A DNA stretch of 53,235 nucleotides, taken from positions 1-53,235 of the forward strand of contig CALWHG010000011.1 of the NCBI GenBank assembly GCA_944380315.1, given 5' to 3'. The stretch's first letter is position 1, and every line of letters starts with the position of its first letter. This DNA is from an uncultured Lachnospiraceae bacterium. Lineage in GTDB: Bacteria > Bacillota > Clostridia > Lachnospirales > Lachnospiraceae. A model generated the notes under the pieces. The model had not been told where the DNA came from. It made no database searches and saw only the letters and a list, made by a program, of their open reading frames with translations. This document shows, one piece after another, positions 27,814-36,081 of the stretch. A program made the translations under genes and the position numbers.

Positions 27814-28686
27814 TCCACATTTTCCGCAGTCAGAGCATCCGTTGCAGGTAAGTCTGCTTCCGCATTCCCTGCAGGTCACCGGATGATAGTGGGGCACATA
27901 CAGCTCCTCCTTCGTAAGCTCTCTGCCCCATCTGTCACGGAGCTCCCATACCATCTCCCTGCCCCTGAAGCTCAGTCCCGAGCGAAAAGCCTGTCTTGCC
28001 TGCTCCTTTTTATCGGGTATATGGTACCGCTTTCCATCCTTTATAAATATGGTGCCGGTCTCTATGAAGCTGAAGGTCACATCATGGCTCCGGCACTGGT
28101 CACTGAGGCTCTTCACCCATTCATAGCGGCAGGGCCTGCAGCCATCATAATTTTCCCCTCCGCAGAGCACCTGCTCTATCTGCCCCTCCTTAAGGTAGTC
28201 ATTGATATCGAGGGGGCCTATCATAGGCGCCACCATGATGCCCTTATGCCTGAAGGGCAGCTCAAAGAGCAGAGGGATGCGTTCATCTGCCCTGCGCTGG
28301 TTTTCACAGGTCACATTGAAAAACACGTTTGGCAGTCCCTCTCCCCAGTCCTTCGGCAAACACTCACTGACCCTCTGGGGCCTCTTTGTCAGCAGGAAAA
28401 ACTTCACATCCGGCCTCTCCTCCATCATGGCCCAGGCCTCAGGGCGCCACTCATCCGCCTCTGGGAGGAAGAAATCCGAGGTCATGCATACCCTCAGCAT
28501 CTCCCCGCTCCTTACCTTGTAGGCTCCGTGCCTGTCCCTCTGCAGAGGATAATTGAAGCCGTTTTTCGTACGGTATATATGGCTCCCATCCTGATCCCTC
28601 ATGCGGTCAAGGAAATACATATAGCAGTTTTCACAGCCCTCTGAGCATTTTCTGCAGCCATGCCAGGGGTTCCAGATGTCATGCAT
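27808..28686 (-). CDS. DUF5131 (phage Gp37/Gp68-type) protein
   Basis: A 292-residue protein of the DUF5131 family, with WNPWHGC at the N-terminus and the spacing of a TIM-barrel enzyme. CSEGCENCY fits the CxxxCxxC radical-SAM iron-sulfur motif, with another Cys three residues before. Later conserved segments are FFLLTKRPQRV, NVFFNVTCENQRRAD, MVAPMIGPLD and CGGENYDGCRPC. The C-terminus is a cysteine cluster (CRECGSRLTCNGCSDCGKCG) that could bind zinc or iron-sulfur. Function is unknown; relatives occur in phages and scattered bacteria. It overlaps the upstream glycosyltransferase gene by eight bases. Confidence 0.8.
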   Translation of the reverse strand: MHDIWNPWHGCRKCSEGCENCYMYFLDRMRDQDGSHIYRTKNGFNYPLQRDRHGAYKVRSGEMLRVCMTSDFFLPEADEWRPEAWAMMEERPDVKFFLLTKRPQRVSECLPKDWGEGLPNVFFNVTCENQRRADERIPLLFELPFRHKGIMVAPMIGPLDINDYLKEGQIEQVLCGGENYDGCRPCRYEWVKSLSDQCRSHDVTFSFIETGTIFIKDGKRYHIPDKKEQARQAFRSGLSFRGREMVWELRDRWGRELTKEELYVPHYHPVTCRECGSRLTCNGCSDCGKCGN

Positions 28687-30049
28687 TGATACTTTTCCTT
28701 GTATTTTCCAGCCATCCCGCTGAAGCCTTATCCACCTTTTCCATCAATGCAGCCAGGCTTTGCTTTTCATCCTCTGACATGTCCAGGCGACATATAGCCC
28801 TCAGCTTTGCCTCGGCGGCGTGAAGCTCCTCCATCAGAGGCTCAGATGCAGGCAGCCAGTCAAAGCGCAGCGCCCGGGGTCCGAACATGCTGTAGTCCCT
28901 GTCCGAAGGCAGGACATCCTTTGACCTCAGAAGCTTCTTAAGGGATAAGGTCGTGAGACAACGGGTGAGTCCGGCAAGTCCAAGGCCCGTCATGTCAGAA
29001 AGCTCCGCTCTGGTATATGTGTCCTTCAGACTGTCCAGACAAAGTAGCAGCTTGAGCTCATCCATGTCCACGTCATAGCGGATGCGTGCGGTCTCCGTCA
29101 GCTTCTCAAACAGCTTGCCATAGCGGTAGCAGGCCGCATAGATACTGCTGCCATGAAGCAGCTCTCCACAGAGCACCTCCTTATCGTCTCCGAGCTTCCT
29201 GGAGCTGCCTATGGGACTGAAGCCGTCACCGGCGCTGTCTATCAGGAAGCCATAGACCCTGAGCCTTGCCTTCTGATACTCCTCCTCTGAAAATACATCC
29301 TTATAAAAGCGATTGTAGTACTCAAAGACCTCCGTCTTCATCCTCACTACCCTGGCCAGGCTCATGCCCTGGGACACGAGGGAGCCCTTTGTCTTTACAT
29401 AGTAATAGAGCGGCTTCTGCACGGCAAGAAAGGTCTCCGCATGCACCAGATAATCCAGCACGAACATGAAATCCTCGCACCAGCTTACCTCCTCATTCAT
29501 GCGTAATCCATAGCGATCTATGATGTCCCGGCGAAACAGCTTGTTCCACAGCACTCCGTAGTAAAAATCGGCCGGGTTCTCCATCATATACTCCGCATAT
29601 ACCTGTCGGGAAAATGCAGTCTCCTCATCGATGCTGCCCTTCTGCTGGACCCGCTTTCCCACTACCCGGTAAAAATCGCAGATGACCATATCGCAGTCCT
29701 GACTTTCAGCAGCAGAAAAAAGCTCGGCGGTGGCATCGTGCGCGATCCAGTCATCGCTGTCCACGAACTGTATGTACCTGCCCCCGGCCTCGGAAAGCCC
29801 CAGATTCCTGGCTCTTGACACTCCTCCATTTTCCTTATGGAAGACCCTTACACGGCTGTCCCTTTCCGCATATCTGTCGCATATGTCCGGCGATCCGTCT
29901 CTGCTCCCATCATCTATGAGCAGAAGCTCCAGATCCTTGAAATCCTGGGACAGTATGCTGTCCACGCAGCGCTCCAGAGTCTTTTCCGCATTGTACACGG
30001 GTATTATGATGCTGACCCCGGGGCCAGTCCTTATGTCTTTATCCTTCAT
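28679..30049 (-). CDS. Family 2 glycosyltransferase fused to a MarR-like winged helix
   Basis: A 456-residue protein. Residues 10-230 are a GT-A fold family 2 glycosyltransferase: VSIIIPVYNAEKTLERCVDS, LLIDDGSRDGS, KENGGVSRARNLGL and the metal-binding VDSDD at 96-100. There is no membrane anchor. Residues about 325-455 resemble a MarR repressor: a helix-turn-helix (TRAELSDMTGLGLAGLTRCL, about 346-365), a wing and long dimerisation helices (MEELHAAEAKLRAI, DMSEDEKQSLAALMEKV). A regulator domain on a glycosyltransferase is odd. The start follows AAAGGAG, and a TATAAT (minus strand, 30070-30075) lies upstream. Confidence 0.8.
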   Translation of the reverse strand: MKDKDIRTGPGVSIIIPVYNAEKTLERCVDSILSQDFKDLELLLIDDGSRDGSPDICDRYAERDSRVRVFHKENGGVSRARNLGLSEAGGRYIQFVDSDDWIAHDATAELFSAAESQDCDMVICDFYRVVGKRVQQKGSIDEETAFSRQVYAEYMMENPADFYYGVLWNKLFRRDIIDRYGLRMNEEVSWCEDFMFVLDYLVHAETFLAVQKPLYYYVKTKGSLVSQGMSLARVVRMKTEVFEYYNRFYKDVFSEEEYQKARLRVYGFLIDSAGDGFSPIGSSRKLGDDKEVLCGELLHGSSIYAACYRYGKLFEKLTETARIRYDVDMDELKLLLCLDSLKDTYTRAELSDMTGLGLAGLTRCLTTLSLKKLLRSKDVLPSDRDYSMFGPRALRFDWLPASEPLMEELHAAEAKLRAICRLDMSEDEKQSLAALMEKVDKASAGWLENTRKSINA

Positions 30050-30077
30050 GGCAAAACTCCTTTGATCCCATTATACC

Positions 30078-30115
30078 AAAAAACTGCCACAAGTCATTGA
30101 CCTGCGACAGTTTTT
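30078..30115. terminator. Bidirectional terminator between MBL hydrolase and glycosyltransferase genes
   Basis: AAAAACTG (30079-30086) pairs with CAGTTTTT (30108-30115), with T-tracts on both strands. It ends the minus-strand MBL transcript just before the glycosyltransferase promoter. Confidence 0.75.
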
Positions 30116-30177
30116 ATATCTTATGAAAATGTCATCATGCCGGAGATATGCCCCAGCCGGGCAGCTGTCCCGAAGGA

Positions 30178-31038
30178 TCAGCAGTCCTCTTCCTCCTCGA
30201 ACTTCTTGAGGATCTTTTCAGCTCTCTCAAGACGCTCCTGCATGAGCTCATGCCATATGGAGGGATCGTAATAGGGGTTGAAGTCCTCAGTCACCTGATC
30301 CTTGAGGAGCAGGATGCCTACCTGATTGGTATGTGAAGGCAGGGTTATGTCCACATCGAACTTGTCCAGCTTCTTGAGTCCATCCACGAACTCGTACATG
30401 AGAGATGAGGGGAGCCCGATCTCCTTGAAGGCCTTCTTGGAGTTCCAGAGCAGTCCCAGTCCGCCGTGCATGCCGCACTTGTAGGTCTTGCCGTCCTTGT
30501 CAGTCACCTCAAAGAAGAAGGAGGTGCAGCCAGGTGTGTGTCCGGGCGTTGATACTGTATGTATGGTCACATTGCCCTGAGTGATGGGCTTGTCATCGGC
30601 ATAGAACTCATCGGGCTCGAACTCTCCGCAGGTATAGCCATCGCAGAATATCAGGTCACGTCTCTCAGTGAGGAAGAAGTGATCCCTCTCACCGAGGTAA
30701 AGCTTTGCGCCGGTGAGCTCCTTCATGGTCCTGGCAGCGCCTATATGATCGCCATGAGCATGGCTCAGGAGTATCTTCTTTATGTCAGTGAGCTCGTAGC
30801 CCAGCTTCCTGATGTTCTCTATCATCAGGTAGCAGGTCTCATGCATGGCGGTGTCGATAAGTATGAGTCCGTCACCTGTGTCGATCAGGTAGCAGGCTAC
30901 CCAGTCGTTTCCGGAGATGTACCATACTCCGGGAGCCATCTTTATGGGCTCCATGTAGGTCTCCCAGGGCTGTCTGCAGCAGTGCTCCATAAGCACGGGA
31001 GCGGGAGGGCTGGTAAGTGAAGTACTGTTTAAAGGCAT
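30178..31038 (-). CDS. Metallo-beta-lactamase-fold hydrolase (B3-like metal site)
   Basis: A 286-residue MBL-fold enzyme with SHAHGDH (zinc motif HxHxDH), PGHTPG (third His) and LPSHTN (last His). The position where many members have a bridging Asp or Cys reads CGMHGGLG, so the ligand set resembles subclass B3. No signal peptide is evident, so it probably acts in the cytoplasm. Family members hydrolyse beta-lactams, lactones, thioesters or phosphoesters. It is the second gene after an SLC13 carboxylate transporter, so a lactonase or esterase step on an imported acid is a reasonable guess, not shown. It has an AAAGGAGA ribosome-binding site. Confidence 0.88.
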   Translation of the reverse strand: MPLNSTSLTSPPAPVLMEHCCRQPWETYMEPIKMAPGVWYISGNDWVACYLIDTGDGLILIDTAMHETCYLMIENIRKLGYELTDIKKILLSHAHGDHIGAARTMKELTGAKLYLGERDHFFLTERRDLIFCDGYTCGEFEPDEFYADDKPITQGNVTIHTVSTPGHTPGCTSFFFEVTDKDGKTYKCGMHGGLGLLWNSKKAFKEIGLPSSLMYEFVDGLKKLDKFDVDITLPSHTNQVGILLLKDQVTEDFNPYYDPSIWHELMQERLERAEKILKKFEEEEDC

Positions 31039-31111
31039 GTCATTCTCCTTTCCTTTAAAGCTATGGCCGGAGAATGTCTCCGGCCAGTGAACTTGATCTT
31101 AAAAATGTCTA

Positions 31112-32392
31112 TTAGTGCAGCGGGTACAGGATGTATGCCGAGATGGCATATCCAAGTATACTTACCGCCATATACGGTATGGTGAACTTGAGCACCTTGG
31201 CGGGGTTGTATCCGCCGGCTGCAAATGCTACTGCTGCCTCGCCTGATCCTGAAGGAAGAGCTACGTCAGCCATGTTTGCTATACCAGGGATAAGCACCAG
31301 TCCTCTGGGATCCCAGCCAGCTGCCAGTGCAACTGAAGCTACCAGGGGAACGAGCACTGTCTGGCAGGCTGCATTTGACAGGAAGTTGGTCATGATGACG
31401 GTAACTGCAGATATGAGCAGGTACAGAACGAAAGGATTGGGATCTGAACCTATAGCTGTAAGCAGCCAGTCACCTATGAGCTCGGAAGCTCCTGAGGTTC
31501 CAAGGGCATCCGCTACTACCAGTACTCCGGCCATCATCCAGATCATGTCAGTGGTAAGAAGCTGTGAAGCCTCTCTTGCGCTGAGCACTCCGGTCCAGAT
31601 GAGCACCAGGGTAGCTATGGCGGGAGCCAGATACAGGAATCCTCCGATGTTGAAGATCATGACGATCATGGCAAGTATGAATACCACATAGATGATCTTC
31701 TCCTGAGCGGGAGTATAATGTCTTACGTCAAATCTTGAGGTATCTACTGCGTCAGCATTTACCGTGCCGCCATCCTTGGGCATGAGCTTCCATCCAAAGA
31801 GACAGAAGGCGCCTACCATGAGCATGGGGATGATGCAGAAGATGAAGGGCTCAAGCATGGTCAGCTGATACTGGGGATCAGAGATGATGCCCTCATAAAG
31901 TGCATTGATGGTCGCGAAGTTTCCTGCACCGGCACTTACAGGTGTACGGAACTTGAAGCAGGATGCAACTCCCAGCATGGGAAGTATGAGTCTGTAGGGC
32001 GTTACGTTGCCTGTGTTTCCAATCTGCATGGCAAATACTACCATGATGGCCATAACAGCCGTTGAAGGTATGAACTGTGCCAGCAGTGCAGTGAAGAAGA
32101 ACATCATGAGCACGAGCAGTGTGCCGCTCTTGCCCTTTACCTTCTCCATGACTCCTCTGATGCCTGCTATCATGCTGGTCTTGCCGAGCACGTTTCCAAG
32201 CAGTACCATGGGAGCAACCAGGATAACGGTGTTACGTCCAAAGCCGCTGAATGCAGTCTCGATGTCGATGACGCCGGTAAGTGCAAGAACTGCACAGCAG
32301 GTCATGGTTATGACACCGAAGGGCATCTTCTGCCATACGAACATCACCATCATAAAGACTGTGACCGCAAGTACGATATACATATCTTGCAT
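31112..32392 (-). CDS. SLC13/DASS-type carboxylate transporter, copy 1
   Basis: A 426-residue transporter with about 11 hydrophobic segments. It has the two helical-hairpin regions with LPSTAVMAIMV-like and MTNFLSNAACQTVLVPL segments (SNT-like motif in the second half) and LPSGSGEAAVAFAAGGYNP. Such proteins import di- or tricarboxylates or sugar acids. An in-frame ATG at 32413 contains the AAAGGAGG ribosome-binding site, so I place the start at 32392. It heads an operon with the MBL hydrolase, is divergent from a LysR gene, and resembles copy 2 at 47-48 kb. Confidence 0.87.
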   Translation of the reverse strand: MQDMYIVLAVTVFMMVMFVWQKMPFGVITMTCCAVLALTGVIDIETAFSGFGRNTVILVAPMVLLGNVLGKTSMIAGIRGVMEKVKGKSGTLLVLMMFFFTALLAQFIPSTAVMAIMVVFAMQIGNTGNVTPYRLILPMLGVASCFKFRTPVSAGAGNFATINALYEGIISDPQYQLTMLEPFIFCIIPMLMVGAFCLFGWKLMPKDGGTVNADAVDTSRFDVRHYTPAQEKIIYVVFILAMIVMIFNIGGFLYLAPAIATLVLIWTGVLSAREASQLLTTDMIWMMAGVLVVADALGTSGASELIGDWLLTAIGSDPNPFVLYLLISAVTVIMTNFLSNAACQTVLVPLVASVALAAGWDPRGLVLIPGIANMADVALPSGSGEAAVAFAAGGYNPAKVLKFTIPYMAVSILGYAISAYILYPLH

Positions 32393-32414
32393 TAGTGTTT
32401 CCTCCTTTTTCATA

Positions 32415-32433
32415 CCTGTCCCCTACGGACAGG
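32415..32433. other. Hairpin in the leader of SLC13 copy 1
   Basis: CCTGTCC (32415-32421) and GGACAGG (32427-32433) form a 7-bp stem with a 5-base loop, about 20 bases upstream of the SLC13 start in its transcript. Its role is unknown; it may affect translation or RNA stability. Confidence 0.45.
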
Positions 32434-32520
32434 AAAGCCTATTTAGGATACAGCAGGTACTTTTTTCCATACATCTCTCCATAAACTGCATGAAAATCTT
32501 ACGATTTATGGACAAATTTA

Positions 32521-32548
32521 TTGCTTCCTGCCAGTTAGACATTATAAT
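32521..32548 (+). promoter_or_regulatory. Promoter of the LysR gene at 32.6 kb
   Basis: TTGCTT (32521-32526), a 16-base spacer, then TATAAT (32543-32548). The phased ACTTAGT repeats start about ten bases downstream, as expected for an autorepression site. Confidence 0.6.
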
Positions 32549-32569
32549 GGAGGAAAGGACTTAGTACAA
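32541..32569 (-). promoter_or_regulatory. Promoter of SLC13 copy 1
   Basis: On the minus strand TTGTAC (32564-32569), a 17-base spacer, then TATAAT (32541-32546). The -10 shares the same ATTATAAT octamer as the opposite LysR promoter, so the two promoters face each other and overlap. Confidence 0.6.
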
Positions 32570-32597
32570 CTTAGTGGTTTTCTTTATTTAACTTAGT
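32559..32597. repeat. Three phased ACTTAGT repeats, probable LysR binding site
   Basis: ACTTAGT occurs at 32559-32565, 32569-32575 and 32591-32597, with start spacings of 10 and 22 bases, that is one and two helical turns. They surround the -35 of the SLC13 promoter and lie just downstream of the LysR transcription start. Confidence 0.65.
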
Positions 32598-32632
32598 ATT
32601 TTTAAGTCTTTAGAATTTTGTGAGGTGTTTTT

Positions 32633-33577
32633 GTGGAACTTAGACAACTGGAGTATATCATAGCCATAGCTGACGAGCAGAGCATAGCCAAAGCGGCTCA
32701 GAAGCTCTTCATAACCCAGTCCGCCCTCAATCAGCAGCTGCTCAAGCTGGAGCGGGAGCTGGGAGTCCCTCTCTTCAATCGTATAAAGGAGGGCATGGTC
32801 CCTACCCATGCGGGAGAGATCTATCTTGAGACCGCCAGGAAGATGCTGCTCATGAAGGCCGATACCTACCGCTACATCCAGGACATAGCCGACATGAAGA
32901 AGGGCGTCATATCCATAGCCTATACCCCGGAGCAGGGCTCGCTCATGTTTTCCCGCATATACCCCACCTTCCACCGCATGTACCCTGACATCACCTTCAA
33001 GATACATGAGGCCAGGGTCAAGCAGGGGGAGCAGCTGCTTATGTCAGGAAAGGTGAACCTGGCCCTTACCTCTCACAGTCCGGGAGAGGAAAAGCCTCAA
33101 TTTGATTACCATCCTGTCGGAGCAGAGCTCATGGTCCTGGGAGTACCAAAGAGCGACCCTCTCTCCAGGCTTGCGGGAGAGCGGAGCTATGAGACATTTC
33201 TCCATATGGATCTGGAGCTGCTTCGGGACAAGCCCCTGATCCTGCTGACCAGGGACACCCGCTTCCGCAACATGATAGATGAGCTGTTCCTTGAGGCTGG
33301 CATAAAGCCCCGGATCCTCTTTGAATCCATAAATACAAACACCGTATTCAACATGGTAAAGAGTCAGGTGGCCCCCTCCTTCTTCCCTCAGTCCTATGTG
33401 GATCCCAAGGCCCCGGTGGCTTATTTTTCCGTAGGCGACCGGCTATCCTGGATGAGGTCTATCATCACCCGCAAGGGAGCCTATGTGAGCAAGGCCGAGG
33501 AGGACTTCATAGAGCTCGTCAGAAAGCATATACAAAGCCTCCCCGGAGGGTCTGATTACCACCTCGAGGAGGCCTGA
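32633..33577 (+). CDS. LysR-family regulator next to SLC13 copy 1
   Basis: A 314-residue LysR protein starting at GTG with GAGGTG five bases upstream. The winged helix is ELRQLEYIIAIADEQSIAKAAQKL and FITQSALNQQLLKLERELG; the ligand-binding domain runs from about residue 90 to 300. It is clearly paralogous to the LysR at 48.5 kb (shared QSALNQQLLKLE and a very similar layout). It is divergent from the SLC13-MBL operon and presumably controls it in response to the imported acid; the effector is not known. It converges with the RlmI-like gene. Confidence 0.92.
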   Translation: MELRQLEYIIAIADEQSIAKAAQKLFITQSALNQQLLKLERELGVPLFNRIKEGMVPTHAGEIYLETARKMLLMKADTYRYIQDIADMKKGVISIAYTPEQGSLMFSRIYPTFHRMYPDITFKIHEARVKQGEQLLMSGKVNLALTSHSPGEEKPQFDYHPVGAELMVLGVPKSDPLSRLAGERSYETFLHMDLELLRDKPLILLTRDTRFRNMIDELFLEAGIKPRILFESINTNTVFNMVKSQVAPSFFPQSYVDPKAPVAYFSVGDRLSWMRSIITRKGAYVSKAEEDFIELVRKHIQSLPGGSDYHLEEA

Positions 33578-33615
33578 GCTCATCGCAGCTCTGCTCCGAC
33601 AAGATAGCTGTATAT

Positions 33616-33634
33616 ACACAGCCATCAGCTGTGT
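33616..33634. other. Hairpin between convergent genes
   Basis: ACACAGC (33616-33622) and GCTGTGT (33628-33634) form a 7-bp stem between the LysR and RlmI-like genes. It lacks a T-tract, so termination here is uncertain. Confidence 0.4.
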
Positions 33635-33635
33635 G

Positions 33636-34850
33636 TTACAGTTCGTCGCAGATCTGGAATATATAGAATTTAAGATAATAGGACTCGTCCGCCGCCCAGA
33701 GTATGGGATGATCCGGGGCCTGCTGCCTAAACTCCGCCTGACGGAGCCTGCGGTGGCCGGCCCCGTTTGCTGCCTCCCGAAGAGTCTTTTCCATGAGCTC
33801 AGGAGTCAGGAAATGTGAGCAGGAGCAGGTGCACAGGAAGCCCCTGTCCTTCACGAGCCTCATGCCACGCATGTTTATGTCCCTGTAGCCCTTTATGGCC
33901 TGCTTAAGCGTGTCCTTCGACTTGGTAAATGCAGGAGGGTCCAGTATGACCACGTCATAGCGCTCCCCTCTCCTCTCAAGCTCAGGAAGCAGATCGAACA
34001 CGTCCGTACATATAAAGTCCATCCTGTCAGAGAGTCCGTTCAGCTCTGCATTTTCCCGGGCCCGCTCTATGGCAGTCTCGGATATGTCCACTGCGGCCAC
34101 ATGCTCAGCTCCTGCAGCTGCGGCATTGAGGGCAAAGGTACCCGTATGGGTGAAGCAGTCCAGTACCCGCTTTCCACGACAGAGCTTCCTTATGGCAGCC
34201 CGATTTTCCTTCTGATCAAGGAAATATCCGGTCTTCTGGCCATCCGCCACATCCACCAGGAAGCGCAGGCCATTTTCCACTATCTCCACATTGGTATCGA
34301 AGGGCTCGCCTATGAAGCCCTTTACAGGCTCCATGCCCTCCTTGCGGCGCACCGGAGCCTCGCTCCTTTCGTATATGCCGCGTATCTCCACGCCATCCTC
34401 AGAAAGCACCTTCCTTATGGCCTCCATGAGCTCCGGCTTCATGCGGTCCATGCCCAGAGCCAGGGATTCCACCACCAGCACATCTGAAAACTTATCGACC
34501 ACAAGTCCTGGCAGGAAATCCGCCTCTCCAAATATGAGCCTGCAGCAGGAGGTGTCTATGACGCTCTTTCGGTACTCCCAGGCATCCCTTACTCTCCGCT
34601 CTATGAGCTCCTGGGAGGGCACGTCTTCCCTCCATCTGGAAAGCAGTCTGACCCTGATCTTTGAATGACTGTTTATGAAGCCATAGCCCATGAAATAATC
34701 GTCAAAATCATGGATCTCAACTATGTCTCCGTCCTCAAAGCTGCCATCCACCCGGTCTATCTCATTGTCATAGACCCAGGCTCCGCCTGCCTTGAGGCTG
34801 CGTCCCCTGCCCTTTATGAGCCTTACCTTAGCATCGCTTATGTTTATCAT
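33636..34850 (-). CDS. RlmI-like class I rRNA cytosine methyltransferase
   Basis: A 404-residue enzyme. An N-terminal PUA-like domain (ISDAKVRLIKGRGRSLKAGGAWVYDNEID) is followed by a Rossmann methyltransferase with VLDCFTHTGTFALNAAAAGA (SAM motif), VILDPPAF and CTCSCSHF. RlmI methylates carbon 5 of a cytosine in 23S rRNA; the exact target in this lineage is inferred only by similarity. Its ATG overlaps the trxB stop (ATGA), so the two are translated together. Confidence 0.9.
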   Translation of the reverse strand: MINISDAKVRLIKGRGRSLKAGGAWVYDNEIDRVDGSFEDGDIVEIHDFDDYFMGYGFINSHSKIRVRLLSRWREDVPSQELIERRVRDAWEYRKSVIDTSCCRLIFGEADFLPGLVVDKFSDVLVVESLALGMDRMKPELMEAIRKVLSEDGVEIRGIYERSEAPVRRKEGMEPVKGFIGEPFDTNVEIVENGLRFLVDVADGQKTGYFLDQKENRAAIRKLCRGKRVLDCFTHTGTFALNAAAAGAEHVAAVDISETAIERARENAELNGLSDRMDFICTDVFDLLPELERRGERYDVVILDPPAFTKSKDTLKQAIKGYRDINMRGMRLVKDRGFLCTCSCSHFLTPELMEKTLREAANGAGHRRLRQAEFRQQAPDHPILWAADESYYLKFYIFQICDEL

Positions 34851-35797
34851 GCCTTGTCTGCCAGATACCTTTCCGCCTGAAATGCTGCCACGGCTCCGTC
34901 TGCACAGGCAGTGACCACCTGTCTGAGCTCCTTGGTCCTTATGTCACCTGCCGCAAAGACGCCCCCAAGGTTCGTCCTGGTGGACTCATCGGCCTTTATG
35001 TATCCGTTTTCAAGCTCAAGTCCTGTGCCCTCAAGCTTCTCCGTATTAGGTATCATGCCCAGGAAGCCGAAGAGACCCATCATGCCGTCTGCCTTGTCTG
35101 CCTCAAGCCTCGTCAGCTCTCCGGTCTTTACATTTTTGATGACTATGGCATTCAGCACGTCCTCTCCGCAGGCCTCATCCACCACACTGTCCCAGATGAA
35201 ATGAAGCTTGTCATTTGCAAAGGCCTTTTCCTGGATGGATCTGGCTGCTCTCAGCTCATCCCTCCTGTGTATGACCGTCACCTTCCTCGCAAACTTCGTA
35301 AGGTACATGGCTTCCTCAAGGGCGGAATCTCCTCCGCCTACGACATATACCTCAAGTCCCCTGAAGAAGTTGGCATCGCAGGTGGCGCAGAAGGATATGC
35401 CCATGCCCCTGAACCTGTCCTCATTTTTACAGCCTATGCTGCGATAATGGGCACCCATGGCCAGGATGACAGCCCTGGCCTCATAGACCTTTCCGGAAAG
35501 CCCCGTGAGGCGCTTGATGTCTCCATCGAGCTCATAGCTGACTATCTCATCCAGTGCTCTCTCCGCTCCGAAGCGCTTTACCTGCTCGGTCATACGCTCC
35601 GTCAGGGTAAGCCCGCTCTCCTCCATGTCCGTGCGAAGGCCCGGATAGTTCTCTATCTCCGCTGTCTGGGATATCTGCCCGCCGTCCTGGGCCTTTTCTA
35701 TGATAAGTGTCTTAAGCATGTATCTGCCTGCATATATGCCTGCGGAAAGGCCTGCAGGCCCTGCTCCGGCTATGATAAGATCGTAGATCATGTCCAT
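34847..35797 (-). CDS. trxB: Thioredoxin-disulfide reductase
   Basis: A 316-residue flavoprotein that reduces thioredoxin using NADPH. It has the FAD-binding IAGAGPAGLSAGIYAGR, the redox-active CATC within SFCATCDANFF, the second nucleotide site VYVVGGGDSALEEA and the C-terminal GVFAAGDIRTKELRQVVTA. The motif after CATCD is A-N rather than the usual G-F/A, a minor change. A TATAAT (minus strand, 35832-35837) lies upstream, after the tRNA terminator. Confidence 0.95.
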   Translation of the reverse strand: MDMIYDLIIAGAGPAGLSAGIYAGRYMLKTLIIEKAQDGGQISQTAEIENYPGLRTDMEESGLTLTERMTEQVKRFGAERALDEIVSYELDGDIKRLTGLSGKVYEARAVILAMGAHYRSIGCKNEDRFRGMGISFCATCDANFFRGLEVYVVGGGDSALEEAMYLTKFARKVTVIHRRDELRAARSIQEKAFANDKLHFIWDSVVDEACGEDVLNAIVIKNVKTGELTRLEADKADGMMGLFGFLGMIPNTEKLEGTGLELENGYIKADESTRTNLGGVFAAGDIRTKELRQVVTACADGAVAAFQAERYLADKA

Positions 35798-35854
35798 CCT
35801 CCTTGTGCTTTTCTCTGATATCGATGCTTAGATTATATCAGATATCAGAGCAGT

Positions 35855-35883
35855 AAAAAAGCCTGTCAGCTGAACTGACAGGC
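35855..35883 (-). terminator. Terminator of the tRNA pair
   Basis: GCCTGTCAG (35861-35869) pairs perfectly with CTGACAGGC (35875-35883) around five bases. On the minus strand it runs into TTTTTT (35855-35860). It separates the tRNAs from trxB. Confidence 0.85.
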
Positions 35884-35888
35884 TCCTA

Positions 35889-35960
35889 TGACCTTGCCGG
35901 GAATCGAACCCGGGCCTTCGCCGTGAGAGGGCGACGTCTTGACCGCTTGACTACAAGGCC
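35889..35960 (-). tRNA. tRNA-Glu (anticodon CTC)
   Basis: A 72-base cloverleaf. The acceptor stem GGCCTTG pairs with CAAGGTC, the anticodon stem TCGCC/GGCGA encloses CTCTCAC (anticodon CTC, reads GAG), and the T-arm is CCGGG-TTCGATT-CCCGG. CCA is not encoded. Confidence 0.93.
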
Positions 35961-35969
35961 GTAAACTTA

Positions 35970-36043
35970 TCGAGGCGACGTGATTCGAACACGCGACCTC
36001 TGCGTCCCGAACGCAGCGCTCTACCAAACTGAGCCACGCCTCG
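35970..36043 (-). tRNA. tRNA-Pro (anticodon CGG)
   Basis: A 74-base cloverleaf. The acceptor stem CGAGGCG pairs with CGCCTCG, the anticodon stem CTGCG/CGCAG encloses TTCGGGA (anticodon CGG, reads CCG), and the T-arm carries TTCGAAT. CCA is not encoded. It is the first gene of the two-tRNA transcript, nine bases from tRNA-Glu. Confidence 0.93.
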
Positions 36044-36081
36044 AGTGTGATGTCGGTTACCGATCCGTCGACACGAACGAT

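Noticed and set aside
33616-33634. Strong terminator between LysR and the RlmI-like gene
   Set aside because: The stem is only 7 bp and no T-tract follows on either strand; kept only as a hairpin.
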